Notes under the pieces: generated by a model
Seen by the model: the letters and a program-made list of their open reading frames with translations, nothing else
Told to the model about the DNA's origin: nothing
The model's database searches: none
Assembly: GCA_017893485.1 (NCBI GenBank)
Contig: CM030365.1
Location: 48,915,712-48,979,711, forward strand
Length of the DNA stretch: 64,000 bases
Direction: 5' to 3'
DNA from: Hemerocallis citrina
Taxonomy: Eukaryota; Streptophyta; Magnoliopsida; Asparagales; Asphodelaceae
Shown: piece after piece, positions 10,091 to 21,986 of the stretch
How positions within the stretch are numbered: position 1 is the stretch's first letter
Layout of the letters: each line of letters opens with the position of its first letter
Translations under genes and position numbers: made by a program

Positions 10091-11411
10091 TTTTAAAAAA
10101 ATATGTTTTTTTCTGGGATTTTAATATTAATTTGAGATTAAAAAAATAGATTAAAAATTGGGGAAAATATGGAATAAATTACTGAAAATTATTTGGACTT
10201 TATGAGAAAAATTTACGTAACTTTTGATAAAGTGTAATTAAGAAATTGAGGCTTTTTGCAAGAAAGGACTTCTTTTTGAAATTAAATTGTCTCTTTAAAT
10301 AAAGAAAAAATAAATGAGTTTTTGAGTTATAAAGATGAGACTTAGTAATAAGGAATTTTGAAAGTTGTGTTTTGTGTGATTAATTGGACTTATAAATTGT
10401 GTTTGTAGTATGAATTGAAATGAGGATAATAGATTCAGTGGAATAAATGAATTATTGATTATTACTAGTTGAAACTTATTCTTACGCATAAATTGCACGT
10501 GAAATTGAATTATTGATTGTGATGAGTTATGAAAGATGTGAATACATGAATACGATGCTTATGAAATGTGAATTGTGATTAATCATGAAATGACCTTATG
10601 AGTATGAAAAGCTCGATGTTGTAATTATGAGTTGAAATTGAGAACTAGGGTGTAGCTAAGCCTTATACCGGCAATAAAAGAAATGTGGAAATGATATTTG
10701 AGATGAAAAGACCAAGGTTTGGGTCATGTGAAATAAATGAATAAGACCGGTATAGTGGGAGTGCTAACCCTAAGGGATTGATTTTATTCATGATTCAATT
10801 AAACTAAGGATTAGATACATAGTGAAGATGTGATGAAAGTAAGAGAAAAACATTGAGTATGAGGGTCATTGGATTGACGGCGTGAGAGTATTCACAGGAT
10901 GTCCCATGATGCGTCATGATAGGGCGTGGATACTGCTCCAGAGTACCGTTCTGGTGGTGACGCTCGTGGGGTGTTTGATGACTGCGGGTGGTGTCATATC
11001 TTTGGTAGGAGCTGAATTACCACAGGATGCCTGCATGATGAGTCATGTGTCAGTGCGTTGGGATTCTCTCCAGGGCGGCTAGACATGAGTTCGTAGGTCA
11101 GAAAACATCTAGGATACTTACCGTAGTTACAGTAGTAGATTAAGTCATGATGAAGGATTGAACCCTACAAGATGAAGAACGGTTAAGGGCTTGCCCTCGG
11201 ACCTATGTTGTATGGGCTGCATAAACTCTGAATAAGTGCGCATTAGTGTCATATAATACAAATAATTGTATTATGGACTAAGTGTACATTCACAACACGA
11301 CATCATTAGAATAGTCCCTTTAGTTTTGTTTGTGACAAGTTTGTGGTTTGCTAAGTATTGAGAATCGTTATACTGTTTCCGGCATAGAGAGGATGACCGT
11401 GTATAATATTT

Positions 11412-11432
11412 CGTCAGTTGAATGAACTGACG
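11412..11432. repeat. LTR palindrome, CGTCAGTT arms
   Basis: Perfect 8-bp arms around a 5-base loop about 245 bp before the LTR end. Related palindromes, GTCAGTTG-N4-CAACTGAC, lie at 16721-16740, 41833-41852, 46191-46208 (slightly decayed) and 54059-54078, always near the 3' end of a long LTR. Confidence 0.85.
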
Positions 11433-11679
11433 TGCCCACAGTTTTACATGCAGGATAAAGATGCTTGACAAATTGAAATATACATGCTGCTCAAGATTGA
11501 TTTAAATGTTGTTTCATGTAATTTATTGTAAAATTGCTTCCGCTGTAATAATGTAAAGGTATAATGTAACTCTGATGTAAGAAATGTTTTTATTTTCTTG
11601 TAAAATTGTACGAAAGAAGTGTAAAGATCCTGCGGAACTTCGAATTCAGTTGTATTTTAAAATTCGGGGTGTTACAGAG

Positions 11680-11691
11680 TGATATCAGAGC
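11680..11691 (+). promoter_or_regulatory. Primer binding site (initiator Met tRNA)
   Basis: TGATATCAGAGC lies three bases after the LTR end and differs by one base from TGGTATCAGAGC, the standard plant primer site complementary to the 3' end of initiator methionine tRNA. Confidence 0.85.
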
Positions 11692-11802
11692 ACGCTTCTA
11701 AGTAGTACAAATTTATAAGGAACGACACCGCTGGAGACTACTTCGACTACTTTTGTATTTGTGTTGCTCTATGATTTATGCTTCTTCCTCTCTATCTTTA
11801 AG

Positions 11803-12210
11803 ATGGCGGACTACTTCGACCCAGCTGGAGATGACAATTGGCACATCAATGAGGAAGATTACTACCCCGGGCAAGCTGATTCAGATGAGGAAGATCCCGA
11901 AGAAGTGGAAGAGGAATGGCCTGAGTCCCGAGAGATCACTCCACCTCCGAATTCATCTGATGATTCTTCTGACGAAGAGGAACCAGTTCCGAGTAATCTC
12001 ATTGTGTCTCTTCAGAGGCAGGTAGGAACTCTACGGGAGAGAGTCGGATTACTGGAGACTCAGTTGGCGAAGCGCAAGGATGATTTTGCAGTTCTCAGTC
12101 ATCGTGTATGGGAACTCGAGAAGAGGAAAAACATGACCGATGTACTGAAGGAGATAGTGGAGGAACTACGGGGAGAGCTTCGTGAAGCCAAAAGGAACCG
12201 TAGGAACTAG
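11803..12210 (+). CDS. Small acidic coiled-coil ORF upstream of gag
   Basis: 135 residues from the first ATG. The N-terminal half is strongly acidic (runs such as EEDPEEVEEEW and SDDSSDEEE). The C-terminal half, about residues 63-130, has the spacing of a coiled coil (LQRQVGTLRERVGLLETQL, then LKEIVEELRGELREAKR). I do not recognise the product. It is the first ORF of the long-LTR element and precedes gag by 124 bp of AT-rich sequence. The ATG follows directly after TTCCTCTCTATCTTTAAG, a good splice acceptor, so it may be translated from an RNA spliced from the donor in the LTR at 9191. It is open with no break, unlike the gag that follows. It may be a chaperone or regulator carried by this family, but that is a guess. 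Confidence 0.6.
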   Translation: MADYFDPAGDDNWHINEEDYYPGQADSDEEDPEEVEEEWPESREITPPPNSSDDSSDEEEPVPSNLIVSLQRQVGTLRERVGLLETQLAKRKDDFAVLSHRVWELEKRKNMTDVLKEIVEELRGELREAKRNRRN

Positions 12211-12334
12211 ACTGTTGTATCTTCTTACTGCTTTCATTTTGATGTTAGAAATGTTTTAAATTCGAATGTATAAAGTTTGAAATTCAATGAAACGGAAAAG
12301 TTGATTTAAAATTCATGTTTATACTTCGAATTTA

Positions 12335-12690
12335 ATGGATCTTTTGCATCAGAATATGGCTAGAAGACGAGCTCGAAATGGTAAAGGTCTGGACTTGGAA
12401 ACGGAGCTAGTGAGGGTCTATCAGACACTCAATACCGTTGCCATGAATCAGAATCAGGGAAGGGTGCCTGTGAATCCAGTACCCGAAGCAATCAAACTCG
12501 TGGAATCATTTAAACAGATGAAACCACCGGTGTTTAAGGGGAAGTCAGACCCCGACACGGCTGACAATTGGATCCGATAGGTAGAGACTATCTTCGAAGT
12601 CTTGGAGACTCCGGAGGGCAACAAGGTGAAGTTGGCGACACTGCAATTCGAGAAGGATGCGGCTGTGTGGTTAGGGTCAATCGGGTCATC
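12335..12690 (+). pseudogene. Chromovirus-type gag, N-terminal part
   Basis: The frame opens with MDLLHQNMARRRARNGKG and leads into the Ty3 gag core: a PPVFKGKSDPDTADNWIR motif, a stop codon at 12578-12580, then continuing in the same frame with VETIFEVLETPEGNKVKLA and FEKDAAVW. The nonsense codon and the loss of everything after about residue 115 make it inactive. Downstream sequence belongs to a different gag type (Tat), so the junction near 12690 is a deletion scar rather than a natural fusion. Confidence 0.8.
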
Positions 12691-13852
12691 CCCTCAGCCA
12701 CAGTCATCACTTCCCTTGCGGGCCAGAGGGAGAGCGAAGCCTCTATCCTAGAAACCAGTGGATCCCAAAATCGTCCCATAGAAGAAGAGGGTCACGTGAC
12801 CAGGGTAGAGTTTCAAGTGTTCTAAAATGAGGCCCTCCAAGCTCTCCGAGGGGAAGTCAGAGATGACCACTACTCGAACAGTCCTCGCATCAAAAAGACC
12901 GAGAATGATGAGTCCTATGGGTCAATACAATTCGAGGGACGAGAAGATACAGTCCTCAAGCGACTGCAAGAATAGATGACCGGCTCGCCCGGATAGGGGA
13001 AGACAAGAGACAATCAAACATGGGGTACCGCCCGGTCTAACCTCCATTCTCCTCCTACATCCTCGAAGGCCCCGGTCATAAGAATCTTCAAGCCCCCATC
13101 ATTCGAGACCTACAATAGGGAGTCAGACCCAGCTGATCACATTAAAAGGTTCAAAACCCCCATAATGATTCACAGCGCCTCAGAATCCCTGCTCTGTTAC
13201 GCGTCCCCCGCCACGCTGTGGAGCTCCACGAGAGAAAGTTACTCCAGACTAGCCGCTGGCTCAATCTTCTCATTTGACCAGCTCGAGGATAGCTTCCTCT
13301 CCCATTTTGTAACTAGCTGTAAGGCCAAAAGGACGTGGAGTCCTCCCAAGATTTTGTTCAGAGATTCACTGAGGAGACCAGGTTCATCTCTTCCCTTGAT
13401 GTTGCGGTCGCGGCAGCTGCCTTTAGGCATAACGTCCGACATGACCTATTGAAGATCTCACTGGCCAAAAAGCCATCCTCGGATTTCCCTGACCTCTTAC
13501 TCCGAAGTGAGATTTACATTCGAGCAGAGTATGCCATACACCTCGGGGGTCGAAAAGAATCCCCTACCAAGGGAAAAAGGAAATTAGATACATCCGAAGC
13601 GCCAAAGAAGTCTCAGAATGATGCCTCCAGACATAGGCGTCCTCCCTCAACACCCCTATTCGAGAAGTTCACTCCGCTCAACGTGAGTGTCTCTGCTATC
13701 CTCATGGAGGTGGAACAAGAAGAGAGGTAGAAGGTTCCATTGCCGGTTTCACCGAGACATGGTTATGAAACCGACAATTGTCGGGCACTGAAAGATGAAA
13801 TTGAGGCACTTATCCGTATGGGCTACTTGTCTAAAATCACTCGAAAGGACTA
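12690..13852 (+). pseudogene. Tat-type gag, frameshifted, of copy 1
   Basis: The start (GHVTRVEFQVF, about 12790-12830) matches the equivalent GHVMRAEFQEF in Tat copy 2 at 36330. Frame changes and stops follow. The retrotransposon gag core is readable from 13111: ESDPADHIKRFKTPIMIHSAS, then GSIFSFDQLEDSFLSHFV. After a shift near 13330 it continues as SSQDFVQRFTEETRFISSL and ends with HGYETDNCRALKDEIEALIRMGYL (13758-13840), the usual C-terminal region of Tat gag. At about 13853 the sequence passes directly into the tandem array, without protease or pol. Confidence 0.85.
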
Positions 13853-14312
13853 GAGAACCTCTCCCCTTCCTCGTGGGTCTATCAAGCCCCTCGGCATGAT
13901 ACTCCGGATCACTCACGAGTTTTCCTCGCAAAAAAACTACTTAATCCCACACGTCGCTCTCTCAGCATGGTACTCTGGGTCACCCACAAGTTTTCCTTGC
14001 TAAGTTAGTTAGTCCCGGACCTCATCCCTTGGCGTGGTACTCCGGGTTATTCACGAGTTTTTCTTGCAAAAAACCATTAAATCCCAAACATCGTCCTCTC
14101 GGCGTGGTACCCCATGTCACTCACGAGTTTTTCTCGCTAAGTCAGTTAGTCCCGAACCTCGCCCCTGGCGTGGTACCCCGACTCACTCATGAGTTTTCCT
14201 CGCAAAAAATCATTCAGTCCCCGACCTCGCCCCTCAGAATGATACTCCGGGTCACCCACGAATTTTCCTCACAAAAAACCATTCAGTCCCAGACCTCTCC
14301 CCTTGGCGTGAA
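13853..14312 (+). repeat. 66-70-bp tandem repeats, Tat copy 1, first block
   Basis: About seven diverged units, each with a GGTACTCCGGGTCACTCACG-like core followed by an A-run, spaced 70, 67, 70, 66 and 69 bp. The monomer is related to the later block at 15405-16473 by its CCTCGCCCCTCGGC and GGTACTCCG words. Tat/Ogre elements are known for variable tandem repeats between the coding region and the 3' LTR. Confidence 0.9.
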
Positions 14313-14428
14313 TGAAGCGCCCTAATTTTCTAACACTGGAAACTCGTGACACAAGCCAGAATCTTACTTCAAATGAGTATATAACACAGAAAAAAATCAC
14401 AGAAAATTAAAAACTTTTATTATATCAA
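14313..14428 (-). mobile_element. Stub of a reverse-oriented long LTR
   Basis: The first ~115 bp match the start of the reverse LTR at 16474 (both have ACTGGAAACTCGTGACACAA after a GCGCNCTGAATTTT-like start). The rest is missing: the stub joins the antisense gene fragment directly, which suggests a deletion scar. Confidence 0.7.
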
Positions 14429-15400
14429 ATGCCCTTACGAGAATGGAAAGCCTGCGCCCAGCGAACGTAAACCTCCTCCTCCGACTCTTTCTTTAGAGCA
14501 GCACTGTCACGAGGAGTAGCAAGGTGATTGACCACCTGCAGAGCGTTGAGATGCTCCGCCAACAAGTCCGCCTCGATTATGGACAAAGAATGCACCCACA
14601 CCTTCGCCGACGAAGATGGTTTCGAAAGTAATACAACATTTTTAGACGACGAGGAAGGAGGCTTCAGAGCCACCTGCTTCACCACTAGCTCAACCACCTT
14701 GGCCTTCAGGGGCTCAGCATTTTTAGATTTCTTCCTCTTTGAAGGCTCTTCAGGCTCCGAGGGAGCAGGACGCTTCTGCGCCTTTGCCTTCAGGGCCACA
14801 TGCCTTTCCTTCAAGATCTCGTCAATCACCATGCTTGTATATGGAAAGAAGGCAAGACGAAGGGGATGGAAGTATGAAGGAAATGTAAAATTGAAAGTGA
14901 GGTAAGTAAGAGGAAATGAGAGTAAGGGAAAGTATATGTAAGGTAAAGGAGACACATCGATTATAGTGCCTATCATGTTCACCACTTCGAAGGCCACTGA
15001 GGACTCTATTATGGAGTTGGCTAGTTTCACGGCCAATTAGGCCTAAAAGTTTCATTGGTCTTGTCGCTAAGGATGGCCGTTACCACCGGATAGAATGGGA
15101 GAAGCGAAGACTCAACCAGTTTGGCAGCCTTGAGTGCATTCTCTCTTGGCTAAGCCCTCGGGGACTCCTCCGGATCATGGATGACTAGAGTCTTCGATCT
15201 CTTCACCTGGTCAGGTCGTCCCTTCGGAGACACGATGAGGGTCAAGGTAGATGCCCTTGTCTTCCCCTTGGATTCCTTGAGAGCCTTCTTTTATGCTAGT
15301 ACGGCTTGCCGAGCCGCGATAGCATCGTCTACCTTTATGGATAGAAAGGAAAACCTTTTTCGCAACTTGCCGAGATAGCATTGTCAACCTTTTTCGCAAC
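14425..15400 (-). pseudogene. Antisense ORF fragment of Tat copy 1
   Basis: Read leftward, this is part of the antisense gene also present in copy 2. A predicted exon at about 14950-15033 encodes HNRVLSGLRSGEH, aligning with YDGVLVGSRSSGEY in exon 3 of copy 2. After an apparent intron with a long pyrimidine tract, a second exon (from about 14831) encodes MVIDEILKERH, then a lysine/proline-rich segment (EPEEPSKRKKSKN) and a final segment ending at the stop at 14425. The upstream portion to 15400 is frame-broken. Extra ORFs in antisense orientation are known for Tat-lineage elements. The function of the product is unknown; the basic middle part suggests nuclear localisation. Confidence 0.65.
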
Positions 15401-15404
15401 TTGG

Positions 15405-16473
15405 CTCTCGCCTTGTGCCTCGCCTCTCGGCATGGAACTCCGAGCCATTTGCAACTTTCTTCTTAACTTTTCTTAGCCACATGCCTCATCCCTCAACATG
15501 GTACTCCGAGCCATTCACGAATTTCGTTGCAACTTGGCTCGCACCTCGTACCTCGTCCCCTCGGCATGGTACTCCGAGCCATTCGTAAATTTCTTTACAA
15601 CTTGGCTCGTGCTTCGTGCTTCGCCCCTTGGCATGGTACGCCCAGCCAATTGCGAATTCCTTCGCAACTTGGCTTGCGCCTGGTGCCTCGCCCTCGTCAT
15701 GGTACTCTGAGCCACTCGTGACTTTCTTTGTAACTTGTCTTAGCATCGTGCCTTCCTCCTCGACATTGTACTCTGAGTCATTCGTGAATTTCTTCGTAAC
15801 TTGGGTCATGCCTCGTACCAAGACCATCGGCATGGAACTCTAGATCACTCGCGACTTTCTTCGCAACTTAGCTTAGCATCATGCCTCGCCCCTTAACATG
15901 GTACTCCGAGCCATTCGCGAATTTCTTCGCAACTTGGCTCGTGCCTTATACCTCGACCTTTGGCATGGTACTCCGAGCCACTCACAACTTTCTTCACAAC
16001 CTGGCTCGAACCTCATCGTTCGGCATGGTTCTCCGAGCCACTGGCAAATTTCTCCTTAACTTGGCTTAGCGTCGTGCCTCGCCCCTCGACATGGTACTTC
16101 AAGTCATTCGTAAATTCCTTCGCAATTTTGACTCACTCCTCGTGCCTCGACCATCGACATTGTACTCCGAGCCACTTGTGACTTTTTTCGCAACTTGGCT
16201 CGCGCTTCGTGCCTCGCTCTTCGATGTATTACTCAGAGCCACTCATGAATTTTCTCATAACTTGGGTTAGCATTGTACCTTGCCCTTCGGTATGGTATTC
16301 CGAGCCATACACGAATTTCTCCGCAACCTGGCTTGTGCCTCGTGCCTCGTCCCTCGGTATGGTGCTCCAAGCAATTTGCGAGTCGCTTCACGCCTCGCAC
16401 GTCCCGCCTCTTGCCTCGCCCCTCGACATGGTACTCTGAGCCACTCGTGAGGTGCTTCGCCCCTCACACCTCG
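15405..16473 (+). repeat. 60-70-bp tandem repeats, Tat copy 1, second block
   Basis: Sixteen or so diverged units with the core GGCATGGTACTCCGAGCCA, then TTCGCAACTTGGCTCG and GTGCCTCG. The block is interrupted at 16474 by a reverse LTR and continues for about two and a half units at 24021-24180. All ORFs in this stretch are repeat artefacts. Confidence 0.92.
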
Positions 16474-19400
16474 TGTAGCGCACTGAATTTTGTATACTGG
16501 AAACTCGTGACACAATCCAAATTCTTACTTTAAATGAGTCAAAACACAGAAAAATTCACATGAAATTAAAAAACTTTGTATTACAACAAATATGTTACAA
16601 TGTCCGAAAATTACACAATTACAATAAATTATTACATCACGAAAATACAACAATGGACAATTGTCCACGCCCCCCCGGCATCCACGAACAACAATCCTAA
16701 AACTAACAAACTGTAGGCACGTCAGTTGAATGCAACTGACACAATGCTGATGAAAACAGCGATCCCAAAACCTCAACAAACATTATTTGATGAAAAAAAT
16801 GTGAAGTCAATCATAAGTATTGGTGTATGCCATGACCTAGATTCTAATGCACAACTCAAATGCACACGATGTCCCTACTCTGATGCACATTTGATTTGGA
16901 AACGTATGCATCCCATACTACATACTCCCAAATCAAGCACGTGTTATCCAGATAATAGGGTTTGATCCCTCGTCATGCATCCTACTCTTGTACTCTTTTC
17001 TATTTCTGACATTCATCTAGTGATTTGGTGGAGTTGCAGTGCATGCGGTCTACCCCCGTATCTACAGACGGATCAGTGGTCTTTCTCCACTCCCGAACAG
17101 TCGCTAATCACTCCGATCTGATGGGACCAATGGTTCAAGCCACTCCGTCCGAGATCGGTGGTCCAAGCCACTTCCGGACAAGGTGGTGTTCAATCAGCTC
17201 TGCCGCAACTTAGCCGGAACCGGTGGTCTTCTATTCTCCCATCCCTACCAAAGGTTATCCGAATTTGTGGCGGACCGGCAGGCCTTCCCCTACTCTGCCA
17301 GGAGACCAAGTGTTAAACTTCTATTCCCTATTTATATCGCTAGCATAGAACATTCACATTTGTACAGATAACTTAGAACATAGACGGTTACTTAGGGTTC
17401 TATCCTCTAGCTTCCGACAGGAGATTTGCGGCACATACGTACGCCTCTCGTTCTATCCACTAGATCCCAGAAATTAACGATCGAGACAGCGCCGCCACAC
17501 CAGTCCTCATCAAAAGTTGTTACGGACATAAAGGCACCTCATGGTAATCCCGGTTCGCCGAAGATATTAGAGTCTTACTCTAAGTCTCATGCCCACATTA
17601 AACAAACTTAGGACTTGGGCAGGCATGGTGATGCCATGCGTCCCCTTGACAGGTGAGCACAACACCCATTAGTGTCCGTCCTTACGCTCAACAATGACGC
17701 GATCCAATCCTAAGACACTACCATGCACAAGGGTACTAACACTAAACAAAACTAGGCCCAAACTAATGAATAAGGTAAATTCTATAATTAATAAATTGTT
17801 ATCTCACTATCAGGTTTTCCTAATTACACTGGCTCTTGTTAGAGTTCTAATCCCTTTATATTATGTCATCAATAAATCACTAGGCAGTTCTAGGCCTACT
17901 TGATTATCCAACTAGTTCGGAGGTCTATCAACTAGTTCCACATCCTAACTTAGTAGACAAATATTTGATTTATTATGAATAACCAGTTAAGTTCTTCTTG
18001 TGACCTCTTACTAGTTAATCTAACTTATCCATGTTAAAACTTAATTCAATCCCACAATACGACCCAACTCGGCCCAACTAAGCGGCAAACCAACCAACGT
18101 CGATTGCCACACCCGCCTTCCACGCTTGGAGTTGACCATGACTTGGGCCCGACCAATTTCATGTCGCTCCCGCTAACCTTCACGCTCCACAATCCCTTCA
18201 CTGGATTCCTGCTCGAGGTGACACCTGTCCCTATTTTACCCATCCATCCATACATCAAGGACTTAGTCCTAGGGTCCTAGTCTATATCTAAGTGACCCTA
18301 CTTAGATACCATACCTAGGGCAAAACTCTACAATGTTCTCATGCCTAAAAAGTGTAACACTTGTCTTTTAAAAATCCTTAAATATTTGGTTTTATATTTT
18401 AATTTTAGTTTATCTATAATTTTGAGTATATTTTCTTATATTAATTGGTTTATTCCATTTTATAATGATTAATTTGAATTTTGGGGTTGAATAATCTTTG
18501 AATTGTTTCATTTTATTGGATATTAAGCTTAAGCCCATAACCCTAAACCCATATTATTTAATCTCTCTTATTTACCAAATTACCACTCCCATTTCTTCAC
18601 TCCCTCCTTCTTCTTTCTTGGCTGGCCAAAACCGAAACCCCCCTAACCCATTTTTAGGGTTTGGCTAATCCACTATCCATTTCACTTCAAACTTTAAATT
18701 TTTTGGGATTCTGGTAGAGTTTTGTGTGCTCTTCGTCATGGTGGTGTGGATTTGTGTAGAAAGCTTCATTAAGGTATAACTAATTATAAATTTGTATATT
18801 GAATTTTATGCTTTTCATTTCTTTTGATAAAAACTATGGTCGGATGATGAGTAGAGTATATGTAGCATGCTTAGGGTGGATAATTGCAGTTTTAATGGTG
18901 AAAATATGAAAATTTTATTAAAAAATAGGGTTTGAGTTTAGGGAAGGAATATAAAATTATATTTCTATTATGCTAATAATTGTTTTGGACTATGTGGGGG
19001 TATTATGGGGTTGTTTATGACGTATGAGTAAGATCCGATGTAAATTCGGGCGTAAATATAGTGTGTTTTGAATTAATGGCTAATGGGTTTATAATTCCTT
19101 AATAGGTGTGTAAAAAGCGAGTTTTGGTTAGCAACTGGGTGAGCGTGGGGTGTATTCTTATCAATTCGTTAGGTGAGTATGATCCTACTAGAAATATTTT
19201 ATGTTGTGGTAAAATGTTAGGGTTTGGCCAGATGACTAATTTATGGAGTATATGAAATTTTAATAGTTGAAATTGTGTATATGAGGTGCTTTAGCATGAT
19301 TTTGAATGTGTGGTGCTTTTAGTGATGAATTGGATTTATATATGATATTATGATGTGATTAATGGCATGAAGTATGTATGATATTTGGGTGATAAATGAG

Positions 19401-19706
19401 AATTATATACATGATATTATGATGTGATTAATATCATGGTGTATGTATGATATGTGGGTGATAAAGGGGAATTATATATGATGATGTGATGAGATACATG
19501 GTATGGTGTATGTATGATATGTGATCATATGACGTGATAATATGATGAGATACATGTCATAGTGTATGTATGATTTGCAGGTGATATATGGGAATTATAT
19601 ATGAAAATATGATGAGATACATGGCATGTTGTATGTATAATACGGGAATAAGGCGTCATAACATATATTTATATATCTATGCGTATGTGTATGAAATATG
19701 TATATA

Positions 19707-19871
19707 AGACTATATGGAGATTTATGATAATCATATAAGGAGCAATGGTAATACATATGTATATGCCTTGTGATATACTTATATACGGAGACTATATGGA
19801 GATTTATGATAATCATATAAGGAGCAATGGTAATACATATGTATATGCCTTGTGATATACTTATATACGGA
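19707..19871. repeat. 82-bp tandem duplication
   Basis: Two near-identical copies starting AGACTATATGGAGATTTATG at 19707 and 19789. Confidence 0.9.
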
Positions 19872-19960
19872 GACATAAAGGAGATATTTTAATATTGTAG
19901 TGCCCCACAATCTTCAGGGTTTGGGCCAGACCCCACCTACACATGTTTTACCTGGAGACA

Positions 19961-19962
<2 letters not shown>

Positions 19963-20040
<78 letters not shown>
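19963..20040. repeat. (TA)n microsatellite
   Basis: An uninterrupted AT dinucleotide run of about 78 bp inside the solo LTR. Confidence 0.97.
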
Positions 20041-20042
<2 letters not shown>

Positions 20043-20419
20043 AAGTTATACTTAGGAGGAGTTTTTCCCTTATTGGTATAGGGTCAGGAGAAAGACGTAG
20101 TCTTGGATGCGTAAGACTCTGTGTGAGCATCGATCCGCTTGTTTTTCTGGGCTATCAATTGTGTGGACACTGAAAGGAGAAAAATATAAATATGCATATA
20201 TATACTGAATGAATATATATATGTGATGATAATGATGTTAAGATAAAAATAGTGGATCTTGGTAATTTTATTACCGATGACACTATGGAGATTATTTATA
20301 TTTACGGGAGATATTGGAGATATAATTGATAAGATTTTATCTACAAATACTATAGTAGTAATACGAACTAAATATTGACAAAGCTATATTTATAAATATG
20401 GTATTGTGTATTTTACTTG

Positions 20420-20486
20420 ATAAAGGGATATATGAATATATATTACGGGTGTATATCCCGTAATATATATTCATATATCCCTTTAT
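20420..20486. repeat. Perfect 30-bp inverted repeat, 7-base loop
   Basis: The left arm 20420-20449 and right arm 20457-20486 are exact reverse complements, closed by GGG/CCC next to the loop TGTATAT. A transcript would form a long stem. Confidence 0.95.
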
Positions 20487-21986
20487 ATATATATATTGAC
20501 AATACCTATATGATTAAAGTTATGCTTCTAAATATGAGGTATAAATATAGTTATATAACCATATGGCTGGAGTTATCTAATTATCGTATATGAATGGAGT
20601 TGTGCATTCATATGCATGATATTCATGGCGTGTATATTTATAGGAAATTAATGGTGTTGTATTACCTAAGTTATCGGCTTGGGGTCCAGTGTATATTACC
20701 CAAGTTTTGCTTGGGGTGCAGTGTATTTTCCTCGCTCGTATAGGGTCAGGAGGAAGACGTAGCCTCGGACATGTAAGACTCTGTGTGAGCATCGATCCGC
20801 TTGTTTTTCTAGGCTATCGGCTTCAGTTTGATGATTATGTGGGCACTGATCGAAAAACTAATAAAATGAGTATTATGAGATGAAAATGAAAAGTAAAGTA
20901 AATTGTATTATAAGGTGAAAATGAAAAGTAAGGTAAGTTGTATTAAGAGATGGGAATGAAGAGTAAAGTAAGTTGTAGTATGAGATGAGAATGAATATTA
21001 AAGTAGAAACCAGATATAACCTGAGATTAGTTCACCTTGGAATTGTGTCGAGGAACTACTCGCCCGCTATTTCTATGGAATTGGTGGGAACTACCTGCCT
21101 AGGCACAACTCCATGGTTGATCGGGTGGGGTGTTGATAAGGTAGATTGGTTTCAAACTAGTAATTACATCTTGTGCATTATCAAGGTTTCTTTCATTACG
21201 TTTTCATGTTTAATTCTCAGGATGTATTCATTTATAATCATGTTAGTAAGTCCTTTAAATTTTTTTAATATTATTTTATTTTAGTAACTAACCTTGTAGA
21301 TTCTACTCACACCAGTATTGGCTGACCTCTGTTGTTTTTGGGGTCAGAGGAGTCCCTCCCTAAGGGTGGACGTCCTTAGACCCTTTTGCAGGATTTGACT
21401 ATCAGCGAGGTGAGATACCCTGGAATCTTTATTTTTTGTATTTTTACTTTGTTCAGTAGTAGGGTTGGTGGATGATGTATTAGTTGTATATTTTGTTAAC
21501 TTAAGTTATGTAGAATGAGCGTAATTGAGAAAATCTGTGTAATATTTAGTATTTTGGGAGATTATGTAAGTATGGGATGATGATATATAGTGATGGGATA
21601 TAGTATGTTAAAACCCGTACTCGCCTTGTTGTGGAGTACTGGGTTCTGTGTGTGGTTTTTCAAAGGTTTTTCTAAAAACCCAGTACGTTTTCAAACAAAA
21701 TCTTTGTTTTTATTTTGTATCTTGCATCATATGAAGATATTTGGCCCCAAAGCCCTTTATATATGATGCCGGTGAGATGTTGCTTGGATTGGCCTAAGGA
21801 GGATTGATATCAACTGCCCGTGATGTGATATTTTTAATTGTTAGCAGAATTCTGTAAGAAATTGCTGTAAAAGGGTTAATATTTTAGGGGAGACTTTGTC
21901 GAAATTTTTACTAAAATTCCTATTAGTATTCTAGAATAGAAATGAGGATTTCATTGAGTAGGTGTAAAAAAAATTAAGTTTTCACA

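Larger units (their letters stand above)
8373..12690 (+). mobile_element. Truncated long-LTR Ty3 element (chromovirus-like)
   Basis: A 3.3-kb LTR (8373-11676, TGTAATACC to GGTGTTACA) is followed by a primer binding site and the first ORFs of an internal region. The sequence stops in gag and joins Tat gag at about 12690; the rest of the internal region and the 3' LTR are missing. The gag type (FKGKSDPDTADNWIR) and the initiator-Met-tRNA primer site suggest a chromovirus such as the Tekay/Del group. It inserted into the 5' LTR of Tat copy 1, and a later deletion removed its 3' end together with Tat leader sequence. Confidence 0.75.
18353..21986 (+). mobile_element. Solo long LTR, 3.6 kb
   Basis: TGTAACACTTG to TTTTCACA with an AAAAG duplication at 18348-18352 and 21987-21991; because the duplication is simple sequence the boundary is a little less certain than the others. 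A donor-like AG|GTGAGTATGAT lies at 19173. The body holds degenerate GATATGTGGGTGATAA-type repeats (19300-19640), an 82-bp tandem duplication, a TA array, a perfect hairpin, and two copies of a ~80-bp block (20080-20160 and 20740-20820) that share ATCGATCCGCTTGTTTTTCT. No coding region. Confidence 0.75.

Noticed and set aside
13853..16473. Regularly spaced direct repeats suggestive of a CRISPR array
   Set aside because: Units are contiguous with no unique spacers, diverge gradually and lie in a plant retrotransposon 3' region.
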